64,000 bases of DNA from Gammaproteobacteria bacterium (GTDB taxonomy: Bacteria; Pseudomonadota; Gammaproteobacteria; Steroidobacterales; GCA-2729495), in the NCBI GenBank assembly GCA_024277915.1, contig JAJRUG010000028.1, forward strand, positions 1 to 64,000, in the 5' to 3' direction. The notes below the pieces were generated by a model that saw nothing but the letters and a program-made list of their open reading frames with translations, had not been told where the DNA came from and did no database searches. The translations under genes and the position numbers were made by a program. Below, in pieces: positions 24,915-33,949 of the stretch; positions within the stretch are counted from its first letter, which is position 1, and every line of letters begins with the position of its first letter.

Positions 24915-25528
24915 TACTGATGACCTGCCTGCGCGGTTCGCTGTGCGGCGCCAAGCCTGCGCTGCAGATCCGCAATCCACCGAATAACCTGACCATGCGT
25001 CGACTCGTCCATTTCGAGCTGCAAGTACTGCTGATAGTGCTCAACTGCAAGTTGTGGCCGGCGCAAATACAGATCGTAGAGCACGCCCAGGTTGTAGTAA
25101 GCCAGCGGGTAGTTTTCATCAGCGTCAATAGCACGCAGGTATGCTGCTTCCGCCTCATCGAAACGGCCCTCGCGCCGGAGCGAGATTCCCAACTGGTTAT
25201 ATGCGGCAGCGCAGTTCGAACATACTTCAATGGCCGACTCCAGAACTTTGATTGCTTCCTGATCCCGGCCATTACGGGTATGAATAATGCCCAGATTCAC
25301 CGCCGGGCCTGCGTAGTCCGGGTACTCGGCAGTCAATGACTCCAGCAGATCAGCCGCAGCGGGGTCATCACCACCTTCCATCTGCCCAAGTGCCTTTTCG
25401 TAACGAGCTAAAGCCTTGTCGGGAATTCCAGCATTGACATCGGTAACTTTTGTGCCTGGCATACTGCAGGCCGCAAGGCCTGATACGAGCAGCAACAGGC
25501 CGATTTTCCTAGTCCATTCTTGCAACAA
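24914..25528 (-). CDS. TPR lipoprotein, GltE-like
   Basis: The 204-residue lipoprotein has a clear lipobox (GLLLLVSGLAACS) and three or four tetratricopeptide repeats (for example NCAAAYNQLGISLRREGRFD). The second residue after the Cys is Met, so outer-membrane sorting is expected. The start is TTG 25528, supported by a strong GGGGAG six bases upstream and inside the end of the previous gene. The family and setting recall AglT/GltE, the TPR lipoprotein of the Myxococcus machine. Confidence 0.82.
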   Translation of the reverse strand: MLQEWTRKIGLLLLVSGLAACSMPGTKVTDVNAGIPDKALARYEKALGQMEGGDDPAAADLLESLTAEYPDYAGPAVNLGIIHTRNGRDQEAIKVLESAIEVCSNCAAAYNQLGISLRREGRFDEAEAAYLRAIDADENYPLAYYNLGVLYDLYLRRPQLAVEHYQQYLQLEMDESTHGQVIRWIADLQRRLGAAQRTAQAGHQ

Positions 25529-28325
25529 GATGCTCTCCCCTCTCTGATTTTGCGTAACGTCCCGGCATCAATTCCGCCAGCCGCGCATAACTCGATCGCA
25601 CCCATTCGTCGTATACGCCATCCGCCGTGCGTGCTGCGTTCATCTCATAAAGCTCAATGGCCTGCTCCTCGAACGGAAATGCCTGCTCTTCGAGCAAAAT
25701 ATCGTACTGCTCGATTTCCTCCGCATTCAGTTCCGAGGGGCGCTGTGAACCCATCAGATGCTGGCTGAGGACGTAATAAAGATCGGCAATTTCGAACGTA
25801 GAGGCCGTCGTGACTTCCGCTACTCCGTAATCAACAGCGTTGCCATAAGCAGCCAATGCCAGTTCCATCCGGTTGCGTTTAACTTGCAGGCTTTTCTTCA
25901 GGGGAATGGTCAGACGCGCCTCAATAAATGAGTCACGTAACGGTTCTGCAAGCTCCAGGGTCGCCCGGGCAGCCAGATACTTGCTGCGGTCAGTTCTGGC
26001 GGTTCCTGCTGCTGCATCTGCGGCCACGATATTTTTTAACCAGCGACTGCGCTCGGCAATATCACCCGCATCTTCAGCCAGATCAGCCAGCTGCAACCGT
26101 GCTTCTATTGATTCAGACAATGGATAGGGGTAACGCTGTACAATTTCTTCATAGACGCGGCGCAGCTCTTTCATATTGCCCGTTTTTTCGTACAGGTCGG
26201 CTGCTTGCCAGATTGCCTCACGGTGTATTTCCTCACCAGCCCCTTCCAGCCGGGCAATCTGCTCAAACTCTGCCGCCGCCCGGGAAAACTGCCCGGCATT
26301 CAAATGTGCAACAGCCAGTTTCCGGGTCACGTCGCTGGCGAATGCATGTTCTGGCCAGCTGGCACGAAACTGCTCCAGCACAACGACTGCCTCGGACCAT
26401 CTCTGGCTGGAAATCAGTAACGCTGCAGCATCATAGGTTGCGTTGGGTATGATTCCCGCACTCGGTGCGGCTGCTGATACGCGCATGAAATGTGCCACCG
26501 CTTCATCCACGTTGCCCCCAGCCCGTTGTTGTTCTGCCTGACGGTAGATAGATGCTGCGATCCGCTGCTCCAGCTCATCCGGATCATCGCCTTCCACTGG
26601 CGGATAGGTGCTGAGACGAACATATGCCTGCTCTGCCTTTGCAAACAGCTCCAGATCGAACTGCGCATGGGCCATGACCTTCCATGCGATGCGTTCGAGA
26701 TCGGTACTGGCAGGTGGCTGCAAAGTCACCACCAGTCCGGCAACCTCTACTGCGTGCTCCAGATCACCAGCAGAAAACAATTCTTCCGAAACCGCGGTCA
26801 GCAAGCTTGCGGCTTGCTCATGTTGCGGGAACTGTGCTGCAAACTTCAGAGAATGCTCGATGTATTCTGCGTGCCAGGCCTGGCGAGCCGGCTCATCTGC
26901 GATCAGCTTCTCGTGTTCTCTGCCCGCAAGTATCGCTGCATAGCCTGCCTCTGCCGCCAGCTCATGATCACCATAGTAGTAAGCTGCCCGGAGATATTCC
27001 TTGCTGGCTTCTGCAAACTGATTCGATTCAAAAAGAATTTCAGCCAGCAGAAAACTGCGCCTGGCTGAATCCGGATCATCCGGAAAATACTGCAGGTAAC
27101 TCCGGTACCATTCTGCAGCACGCTCATAGGCTTCCGGCTCACCGCTTTCCTGGGCAAGTGCATGATCGTAACTCGCCAGATCATTCAAGTTGTCCTTGAG
27201 ATGCTGAGCAACCAGTGGAAAATCAATAATGTCGCGATCAACCCAATAGGTGCCACTTAATCCATATAACTCGACGAACCGGCGCTTCGATTCCAGCACC
27301 AAAGATGGAAACCTGCCCAGTGTATGCGCCTCAATTGCCTGCACCTGTAAAAATGGTGACCGGGAATGTGCCGGCTGCCGGGTGACAAAACCGGAGTAAG
27401 CATCGGCAGCATCGGTAAAGCGTTCCTTGTCAAGGTACAAATCCCCCAGGCCTGAATAAAGCAAATTACTGAAGTGAATATCACCATTCTGATCCAGATA
27501 CCGGTCGATAGAAGCGACACCATCCAGATACGAGAAGGTAATGCTCAACACACGAAAGCTGTCCTCAATCAATTCACGCTCTGGCCTGCTCATACCATCA
27601 AACATGCCCACCGTATCCTGTGACTGGCGGAGTTCAAGCCGTCGTTCCAGCAGCATCAGGAATGAAGCCAGGCTTTCCTCGTTATTACCCTGTTTGAATA
27701 GCGCCCAGCCCCGCTTGTACAACGATTGCTCGTAGTAATCCGAGTTGTCACCCAGTGCAACTACAGCGGCATAAGCCTGCTCGGCTTCAAAGTAGCGCTT
27801 GCCAACGAACTGGATCTCGGCACGCCTGAATTGCACTTCATCGATCCGCGAGCTGCTGGGGAAATGAATAACCAGCTGATCCAGTACTGCCAGTGCCTCC
27901 TCAACCTCCCCGATACTCTCAAATGCCCTGGCCAGCTGATAGAGAACCTGATCAGTCTGCGAATAATCAGGAAAAGCATCCAGCAATTCCTGATAGAGAA
28001 CGATGGCCTCTTCATAGAACTTTTCTGTCAGCGCGGCTGCTGCATTATTCGCCTGTGCTTCTTCAGCCGCCTCCAGATTGAGATCAGCAAGCCGGCGAAC
28101 TGCTTCCACGCGCATGCCGGGATGCCCGGAGGATAGCGAGAGAAATTTCTGGTACTGCGCCCGTGCACGCGCGGCTCCGTCCGGAACCACGGAGTTGGCA
28201 TCAAGCTCAACAACCTGACTCTCCAGGCTCTTGATTGTCATTTCATCATCATGAGCATCATCTGTGTCGCCAAACGGCCACAGCCAACCCATGAGCAATA
28301 TATTGACAATCATCACCGAAGCCAT
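25509..28325 (-). CDS. Giant periplasmic TPR protein, GltD/GltI-like
   Basis: A 938-residue protein with an N-terminal signal or anchor (SVMIVNILLMGWLWPFG) and tetratricopeptide repeats along most of its length, such as YEEAIVLYQELLDAFPDYSQ and AEQAYAAVVALGDNSDYYEQ. No catalytic domain is seen. It is likely a periplasmic scaffold joining the inner-membrane motor to outer-membrane parts, as proposed for AgmU/GltD and AgmK/GltI. It overlaps the downstream TPR lipoprotein gene by 20 bp. Confidence 0.82.
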   Translation of the reverse strand: MASVMIVNILLMGWLWPFGDTDDAHDDEMTIKSLESQVVELDANSVVPDGAARARAQYQKFLSLSSGHPGMRVEAVRRLADLNLEAAEEAQANNAAAALTEKFYEEAIVLYQELLDAFPDYSQTDQVLYQLARAFESIGEVEEALAVLDQLVIHFPSSSRIDEVQFRRAEIQFVGKRYFEAEQAYAAVVALGDNSDYYEQSLYKRGWALFKQGNNEESLASFLMLLERRLELRQSQDTVGMFDGMSRPERELIEDSFRVLSITFSYLDGVASIDRYLDQNGDIHFSNLLYSGLGDLYLDKERFTDAADAYSGFVTRQPAHSRSPFLQVQAIEAHTLGRFPSLVLESKRRFVELYGLSGTYWVDRDIIDFPLVAQHLKDNLNDLASYDHALAQESGEPEAYERAAEWYRSYLQYFPDDPDSARRSFLLAEILFESNQFAEASKEYLRAAYYYGDHELAAEAGYAAILAGREHEKLIADEPARQAWHAEYIEHSLKFAAQFPQHEQAASLLTAVSEELFSAGDLEHAVEVAGLVVTLQPPASTDLERIAWKVMAHAQFDLELFAKAEQAYVRLSTYPPVEGDDPDELEQRIAASIYRQAEQQRAGGNVDEAVAHFMRVSAAAPSAGIIPNATYDAAALLISSQRWSEAVVVLEQFRASWPEHAFASDVTRKLAVAHLNAGQFSRAAAEFEQIARLEGAGEEIHREAIWQAADLYEKTGNMKELRRVYEEIVQRYPYPLSESIEARLQLADLAEDAGDIAERSRWLKNIVAADAAAGTARTDRSKYLAARATLELAEPLRDSFIEARLTIPLKKSLQVKRNRMELALAAYGNAVDYGVAEVTTASTFEIADLYYVLSQHLMGSQRPSELNAEEIEQYDILLEEQAFPFEEQAIELYEMNAARTADGVYDEWVRSSYARLAELMPGRYAKSERGEHLVARMD

Positions 28326-28340
28326 ACCTCTGATGCGCCC

Positions 28341-30206
28341 TTAGTTGCTCGCTGCCGTTGCACGATCGTACATCGTCGCCAGCGCAAACTGTGCCTGGAT
28401 CCGGTAAGTCGCGAGCCGTTCTTTCTGAGTCTCCAGTTCCCTGACAGCCATTACCTGAATCTCGTTCTGTTGCACGGCAAGCGCCTTAATAACCTTGGCC
28501 CGGACCTGGGCAATACGCGGTGCAAGTGAAGCGATGTGTTGCGAAAACTTTTCAAGATCGAGTGGCACTGAATCACGACTTGCATCAACGTTGTCACGAC
28601 GCTGCGCTGCTTCTGCAAGTGCTGCATCCAATTCACTCAACGAGCGTTTTTTCTGCCACAACCGATACTTGAATTTGCGATCAGATTCCCAGCTGAGAAA
28701 CCCCTTCAGCACCCGGTATTTTTCGCGCGCTTCTTCCATCCCCTCAGCCTGCCAGGCGGGATGGCTCTCAAGTGACTGAAGTGATTGCCATAGAAAAAGT
28801 TCGTTGCCCGTCGCAAGCCCGGCAACATCACGCGTTTGTTCGACCCCCTCAAGCCTGGCGGCCAGCCGATCACGATTTGCGAAGTGCCGGTCTAACTCAA
28901 CGGCGTCGAGCTGACTGTTGGTTGGTGCCAGTCGCTGTTCATAGGCTATCCACCGGGTCGCGACCATGTCATCAAATGCCTCAAGCTTCCTTGCCCAACC
29001 GTCAAGGTGCTGCTGCAGGGCCATCAGATCCCGGTAGTTGCGCAGACCATCCTGAAGCTCATGATTGGCAATGAGATGGTAGAGGTATCGGGCCTGGGTT
29101 GTGTCCGGAATATTCTCCAGTTGCCAGTACCAGCGGGCAATTTGCGGGTCATCCGTCTCAAGCAAGGCGGTAATCATGGTTCCATCGCGAGCGCTTTGTA
29201 TAGCAATATCAAGGCGGCCGATTTCCGTATCGAAATCCTCAAGTGCTGCCAGATAATTTTCTGCAGCACTGCCGTGAGCCTCAAGACGCCCCATCGCATA
29301 GGGCACGGCAAGCAGTGATTCCTGGACTGCACTATCCAGCAGGTCACGGTTTTTTAATTCCAGCCACGGAACCAGTGCCTGGCGGTAGTTATCCTGCGAT
29401 GCATCAGCCCAGCCGACACCCAGCAAAGCCTTGTTCGAGAAAGGGCCGTGCAGATTCACTCGTTGCAATACCGGTTTGGCCTGCCCTTCAAAGTCCTGCT
29501 GCAGATAAGCGTAGCCAAGTGCCAGATTGGCCTTGTCGCGCAGCGCACTGATTTCAGCAGAAGTGTCGGATAAAAGACCCACCTTGTTCAGAAGGCTGGC
29601 ACCCTGTTCCAACCTGTTCATGCGAACCATTGCAACACCGAGGTTGTATCGGCCATAGGCCAGCCAATCGCCTGGTCCCTGCCATGACTCCAGGATTTCT
29701 GCTGCGGGTTCAAACATGCCCCGGGCCATCAAACCCTGTGACATCAGCAAATGCCGTTCTGCATCCAGGTTCTGCGGCAACTCGTTGCCGACCCTGCCAA
29801 ACGCGACGTCGGCTGCATCATACTTTCCGCGCCGGTATTGCACCTTGCCGAGGTAGAACCAGGCGCGGTCGCGGATCGACCCATCCACTGACTCGTTCAG
29901 CAAGCGATCGAATATTTCACCGGCACGCTGATGCTGACCATAAGACAGATAGAGACCGCCAAGGAGCAATTCCGCTTCAGTCTCATGGTGAGTCAGTCGG
30001 TCTGCATCACGTGCAACCAGCAGTTTATTCAGCGCTGAAAAATAGTCATCCTGATAGAAGTCGAACAATACTTCACCGTAGTGAAGATCACGGATAATGC
30101 CTGTAGACAGTTTTTCCGCCCCGTAAACGGCAGAAGCAAGCAGGCATCCGGCTACCAATATGGCTAACGGGCGCAAAACACAGCAATGCCTCAAATCTAT
30201 TCCCAT
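28341..30206 (-). CDS. Large periplasmic TPR protein
   Basis: A 621-residue exported protein with a signal peptide (LAILVAGCLLASAVYGAEKL) and repeated TPR-like helices (GGLYLSYGQHQRAGEIFDRL, AWFYLGKVQYRRGKYDAADV). A long coiled-coil-prone C-terminal third follows. No enzyme motif is visible. It overlaps the gene before it by 10 bp and precedes the 938-residue TPR gene by 15 bp, so the three are one transcription unit. Confidence 0.82.
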   Translation of the reverse strand: MGIDLRHCCVLRPLAILVAGCLLASAVYGAEKLSTGIIRDLHYGEVLFDFYQDDYFSALNKLLVARDADRLTHHETEAELLLGGLYLSYGQHQRAGEIFDRLLNESVDGSIRDRAWFYLGKVQYRRGKYDAADVAFGRVGNELPQNLDAERHLLMSQGLMARGMFEPAAEILESWQGPGDWLAYGRYNLGVAMVRMNRLEQGASLLNKVGLLSDTSAEISALRDKANLALGYAYLQQDFEGQAKPVLQRVNLHGPFSNKALLGVGWADASQDNYRQALVPWLELKNRDLLDSAVQESLLAVPYAMGRLEAHGSAAENYLAALEDFDTEIGRLDIAIQSARDGTMITALLETDDPQIARWYWQLENIPDTTQARYLYHLIANHELQDGLRNYRDLMALQQHLDGWARKLEAFDDMVATRWIAYEQRLAPTNSQLDAVELDRHFANRDRLAARLEGVEQTRDVAGLATGNELFLWQSLQSLESHPAWQAEGMEEAREKYRVLKGFLSWESDRKFKYRLWQKKRSLSELDAALAEAAQRRDNVDASRDSVPLDLEKFSQHIASLAPRIAQVRAKVIKALAVQQNEIQVMAVRELETQKERLATYRIQAQFALATMYDRATAASN

Positions 30207-30730
30207 TCGCGAACCAGGAATTCGGGTTGCTGTTTGATCTGCCGGTCAGATATCTGCAGCTCAACAAATTTCGTACCGATGTTCTTTTCAAAATCAAGAG
30301 TTGCACCACGCCGATAGTCACGACCGTGCGGACCGGTGCCGGTAAAAATCGCCACGAGTTGATGGCTTCCGGTTTTCAGGTTACCCAGAAACAGGCGATG
30401 CACACCGCCGCGGTACATCGCTGCTACTTCTCTTTCGGTATAGAGATAATTACTGACCTCCTTGCCATCGAGTTTGATTTGCACGGAATCCAGGGAAAAA
30501 TATTCGCCGATATCCATTGATACGAATACTGATACCTGCGTATTGGCGGGGAACAGCAGCTCTTCCTCAAGCAGGAACAGCTCGCGGTTGAGCTCCAGAA
30601 CTTCATTCTTGAGGTTCTGAACCTGATCATCAAGACCCTCTGCCTGCCCGGCGCCAGTTGATGCCGCTGACAGAACAAAAGAAATGCCCAGACCTGCCAG
30701 CAAGGTCAGATTTCGTATGACTGCTTTCAT
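30197..30730 (-). CDS. Exported coiled-coil / beta-domain protein of the Glt-like operon
   Basis: A 177-residue periplasmic protein: signal peptide, then a heptad-rich helix (DDQVQNLKNEVLELNRELFL), then a beta-rich domain with VQIKLDGKEVSNYLYTERE and HRLFLGNLKTGSHQLVA. I cannot name the family with certainty, although comparable proteins accompany TPR and AgmX genes in Deltaproteobacteria. It is the first structural gene after the TlpA-like gene. Confidence 0.75.
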   Translation of the reverse strand: MKAVIRNLTLLAGLGISFVLSAASTGAGQAEGLDDQVQNLKNEVLELNRELFLLEEELLFPANTQVSVFVSMDIGEYFSLDSVQIKLDGKEVSNYLYTEREVAAMYRGGVHRLFLGNLKTGSHQLVAIFTGTGPHGRDYRRGATLDFEKNIGTKFVELQISDRQIKQQPEFLVREWE

Positions 30731-30781
30731 GAATTCACCATCCTTCCGGTGCAGCGCACCCTGCTCGCTAACATTTTTGAA

Positions 30782-31321
30782 CTACTCTGCAAGCAGAGCT
30801 GTGACTTGATCCTGGTACTGCTCCGCATCGCCCTTGTCATGGCCCTGATGAATCCAGCGAACCTTTCCATGCGGATCAATCAGGACAAGCAGCGGCATTT
30901 TCCGAAGATCGTAGAGCTCGGCGACTGCATTCTCATCATCCATCAAGATCGGAAAATCAATGCCAAGATCATCCACCATGTCATTTACACGGTTTCGCTT
31001 CTTGTCCAGGTTGATACTTAACACCTGAAGGCTTGTTTGCTGATCAGTCGTGTTTTCGTATCGGTTGTTCAACTCACCGAGGACCGGAAGTTGATGCTGA
31101 CAACGCCCGCACCAGCTTGCCCAGAAGCTGAGCAGCACAACATCGCCGCGATACTCGCTCAGGCGAAGGTTTTTTCCGCCCAGTGTCTTCAGGGCAAAAT
31201 CCGGCGCCGGTTGCATGACCAGGTCACTGCGCGCACCCACTGCACCCGTGGCAACCATCAATAGCAGGGTAATTAACAATCCGCAGGCGGGGACAGTACG
31301 AACAGAGTCGCTCAGTTTCAT
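30782..31321 (-). CDS. TlpA-like thioredoxin, first gene behind the riboswitch
   Basis: A 179-residue exported thiol-disulfide protein. The signal peptide is CGLLITLLLMVATGAVGA and the redox site WASWCGRCQHQ (CGRC). The usual TlpA form is C-x-P-C; the Arg for Pro should raise the redox potential, though no value can be given. The cis-Pro motif is present (RKMPLLVLID). ATG 31321 has AGG at proper spacing; a GTG at 31333 is less likely. It is the first gene downstream of the c-di-GMP riboswitch and opens the TPR-ExbBD operon. Confidence 0.87.
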   Translation of the reverse strand: MKLSDSVRTVPACGLLITLLLMVATGAVGARSDLVMQPAPDFALKTLGGKNLRLSEYRGDVVLLSFWASWCGRCQHQLPVLGELNNRYENTTDQQTSLQVLSINLDKKRNRVNDMVDDLGIDFPILMDDENAVAELYDLRKMPLLVLIDPHGKVRWIHQGHDKGDAEQYQDQVTALLAE

Positions 31322-31467
31322 TCTTTGCCTCACGCAACCGATAGTTTTTTGCTATTGCTGCCGGTGAAAATATATCCAGCAGCAACTTTCAAAGCCTCGG
31401 GTTCGTCACAACAGACAAACCTGATGCACATTGACCAGGCTCATGACGCGGAGGGAATAACCATAGA

Positions 31468-31490
31468 CCGGGATACCGTACGGATCCCGG
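31468..31490 (-). promoter_or_regulatory. Hairpin just 3' of the riboswitch aptamer
   Basis: On the minus strand CCGGGATCCG-TA-CGGTATCCCGG folds into a stem of about ten pairs with one mismatch. It begins one or two bases after the aptamer ends. No U-run follows, so it is not a standard terminator; it could be part of the expression platform. Confidence 0.45.
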
Positions 31491-31491
31491 A

Positions 31492-31586
31492 ACAGGTAAC
31501 CCCGCTGCCCTGAACCATGCCCCGCTCGTGGGGTGGTGCTCATGGGCCGGTGGCTTTGCGTCCCCGCCTTGCAGCAAGTTTGCCCT
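31492..31586 (-). promoter_or_regulatory. Cyclic di-GMP-I (GEMM) riboswitch aptamer
   Basis: On the minus strand the aptamer runs GGGCAAACTTGCTGCAAGG, GGGGACGCAAAGCCACCGG, CCCATGAG, a variable stem CCCCACGAGCGGGG, then CATGGTTCAGGGCAGCGGGG and TTACC. The class-defining blocks GGGCAAAC, a GCAA tetraloop, GACGCAAAGCC-N-CCGGCC and GCAGCGGGGTTACC match the Vibrio Vc2 RNA in order and spacing. About 170 nt separate it from the TlpA-like ATG at 31321. A possible promoter upstream on the minus strand has TTGTCA and AATACA 17 bp apart. It lies between apbE and the TPR-ExbBD operon and points into the operon. Confidence 0.93.
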
Positions 31587-31758
31587 TGTCTGTGTATTGA
31601 AATCGGTTCACAACCTGACAATCCGGTCGCGGCTTGATTTCAGTCGCTATGGTGGCAAGAATTGCCGGGGATTCCTGTGATGCGGGTCACGCTTCAGGGA
31701 TGGGCAGATGAAAGTATTCTATTTATTTTCAATAAGTTATAAGCATTCCGCTAAAAAC

Positions 31759-32688
31759 TCATTGGGAATCAAGACCGCTGGAAAAGTGGACCCCGTGATT
31801 CGTGTCGATGATGACAGCCTCATAGTCCGGAATCGATTCGATCAATGCCAGCCCGGTTTCGAGGCCAGCCACGAAAACGCTTGTTGAAAGACCGTCGGTC
31901 ATTGTCGCATTTGGGCCAACAACAGTGACACTGCGCAACTCGCCGGCGGACTGCCCGGTACCCGGATTCAGAATATGGTGATAGCGAACGCCTTCCTCGA
32001 CAAAAAAACGCTCATAATCTCCCGACGTGGAAATCGCTTCATCCTCAAGCCCCAGTCGCATCACCAGACCCTGCTCGTCATCCGGGTCGCGAATACCGAC
32101 CACCCATGGCCTGCCCATCCGGTCACCGAGCAACCGTGTATCGCCGCCGGCATTAGCAAGGGCATGCTGGATACCCGCATCCCGCAAAAGAGAAATAACC
32201 CGCTCCACTGCATGACCTTTGGCGATGCCGCCCAGGTTGATTCGCACACCGGGTACTGCAAATCGAACAGCAGAATTTTTTTCGTCGAGCAGCACGTGAC
32301 GATAGTTGATCTGACCAAGCCGTTGATCAATCTCATCCTGGGACGGGCGGACACTGGATCGATAGTCGTAAAGTGTTCCAATACTGTCGTAAGTAATATC
32401 AAAACCTCCGGAAGTTGTCCCGGATAGTTTCAATGCTTGCCGGATCAATTCGAACAACTCTCTGGAAACACGAACAGGCTCGACAGCGGCAAGGTCATTA
32501 ATCCGTGATATCTCAGTATCTGCAATGTAGGTGCTCATCGTTGACTCGATGCGATCAAACTCTGCCATTGCGGCGGCAATCAGTTTCCGGGCCACAGCTT
32601 CATCTTCGTGCCACAATTCAACGCTGGTGCTGGTTCCCATTTTGTTCTGCTGGTCGGAAAACCACTCGGCAGACCCCGAAACAGGCAC
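31759..32688 (-). CDS. apbE: FAD:protein FMN transferase ApbE
   Basis: ApbE attaches FMN to Thr/Ser of partner flavoproteins in the envelope. Family motifs are present: MGTSTSVELW, DRIESTMSTY, RINLGGIAKGHAVE, ANAGGDTRLLG and ATMTDGLSTSVFVAG. The only standard start in frame is GTG 32688. Yet the frame upstream to a stop at about 32776 encodes a signal-like hydrophobic stretch (TVSFVLLFCLSGVPVSG) with no ATG, GTG or TTG. Either a CTG (32736) or ATA start is used, or a start has been lost. It lies between an S9-type hydrolase gene and the riboswitch. Confidence 0.85.
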   Translation of the reverse strand: MPVSGSAEWFSDQQNKMGTSTSVELWHEDEAVARKLIAAAMAEFDRIESTMSTYIADTEISRINDLAAVEPVRVSRELFELIRQALKLSGTTSGGFDITYDSIGTLYDYRSSVRPSQDEIDQRLGQINYRHVLLDEKNSAVRFAVPGVRINLGGIAKGHAVERVISLLRDAGIQHALANAGGDTRLLGDRMGRPWVVGIRDPDDEQGLVMRLGLEDEAISTSGDYERFFVEEGVRYHHILNPGTGQSAGELRSVTVVGPNATMTDGLSTSVFVAGLETGLALIESIPDYEAVIIDTNHGVHFSSGLDSQ

Positions 32689-32756
32689 CCCCGACAGGCA
32701 GAACAGGAGAACAAAAGAGACAGTTTTGTTGGTCAGTGAAAAAACAGGCCTGCCCT

Positions 32757-33755
32757 CTATTCCTGAAGGTAGCGATCAATAAATGCTTTGGCTCGCTGGT
32801 AACCCGGCTTCCAAAGCTCTCTTGGCCAGCCGTGATTGGCTCCTTCGATAATTTCGTACTCGAACCGGGTGTTCCCGGCTTTTTCCAGCGCCTCTATGAG
32901 CCATAAGCTCTCCTGAACATTCACTATCTGATCCTTGTCACCATGCAAAATCAGTAGCGGCACTTTGATCTGGTCAGCGAGATATCGGGGTGACCGCTGC
33001 TCATACAGATGCGGCACTTCATCGATTGAGCCACCGACCATTTTCGCGAAATATGCCACATCCCCGGCATCAGTGTTGGAATTTTGCTTTGGTGTCGATT
33101 TCAGACGATAGACCAGATCAGTAGGCCCGAATAAATCCACAGCAACCTTGAATCGATCCGGGTAACGAATCACCGCCATTAGAGAATTGTACCCGCCATG
33201 ACTGCCACCGATGATACCAATATTGCCGCGAATCACCGTTGGGAGCTTCTCAAGATAGTCAACCGCCGCAACCATGTCATCAATTTCTTTTCCGCCATAA
33301 TCCGCTTTGTTGTAGAACTCCTCTGAATACCCACTGCTGCTGCGATAATCAGGAGCGAGAATGACATAACCGGATTGAACCCAGTCGATTATTCGTGCCA
33401 AAGACCGGGAACGAAAAGTGCCGTGTTGACCTCCGTGCACATAGATAATTGCAGGATAAGATCCGGCTTGCTGCGGCAAAAAAAGGTAAGCGGGAATGGA
33501 CAGACCATCCGTGCTTCGATACGACACCTTGGAATACTGCACTTTGCCATCAGTTCGGTGCTCAATCCGCAGATCATCAATTTCCTTGAGCAGCCGGGCT
33601 TCCTGAAATTCGGCTGAGCGTTTCAGCAGCTCGATTTCCTGCTCGAGTGCGGTGATTCTATCCAGGCCCTTCTGAGGTGTACTGCCGCCCGCTGTTATCC
33701 AGCACCCAAGGCCAATCAGCGCTACTGCCAGCAGGGCAGGTTTTTTCGGCCGCAT
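32757..33755 (-). CDS. Exported S9-type prolyl oligopeptidase / dienelactone hydrolase-like protein
   Basis: A 332-residue alpha/beta hydrolase. A signal or membrane anchor (LLAVALIGLGCWITAGG) is followed by a coiled-coil segment and the hydrolase fold. The nucleophile elbow is GIIGGSHGGYNSL, the acid lies in LHGDKDQIV and the His in EGANHGWP, completing the triad. GGGAG precedes the ATG at 33755. Substrate is probably a peptide or ester. It is upstream of apbE on the same strand, with coding regions 68 bp apart. Confidence 0.85.
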   Translation of the reverse strand: MRPKKPALLAVALIGLGCWITAGGSTPQKGLDRITALEQEIELLKRSAEFQEARLLKEIDDLRIEHRTDGKVQYSKVSYRSTDGLSIPAYLFLPQQAGSYPAIIYVHGGQHGTFRSRSLARIIDWVQSGYVILAPDYRSSSGYSEEFYNKADYGGKEIDDMVAAVDYLEKLPTVIRGNIGIIGGSHGGYNSLMAVIRYPDRFKVAVDLFGPTDLVYRLKSTPKQNSNTDAGDVAYFAKMVGGSIDEVPHLYEQRSPRYLADQIKVPLLILHGDKDQIVNVQESLWLIEALEKAGNTRFEYEIIEGANHGWPRELWKPGYQRAKAFIDRYLQE

Positions 33756-33949
33756 TTTTTCTCCCTGCTAATTGGTGAAAATACTCGAAGAAGTGCAGTG
33801 TATCGCTGAAGTGGTTGAACAGCACATTGTAGCTTCAATAGCAGTGCCCAGTGCCGGCTCTACTGTGTTTTGCGGATCACCAATAGTCAACATCTGGGAC
33901 GTAGATCAAGGATTTCCAGGATCCTGAGCCCTAGAATTGTCTTTCGGCT
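33756..33949. other. Non-coding stretch upstream of the hydrolase
   Basis: This 194-bp stretch carries the start region of the minus-strand hydrolase gene and, on the plus strand, the region before the putative small RNA. A weak -10-like TAGAAT lies at 33932-33937. No gene is recognised. Confidence 0.4.

Noticed and set aside
31406-31621. Minus-strand 71-codon open frame over the riboswitch
   Set aside because: The DNA is fully explained by the c-di-GMP-I aptamer and its 3' hairpin; the frame has no ribosome site or domain.
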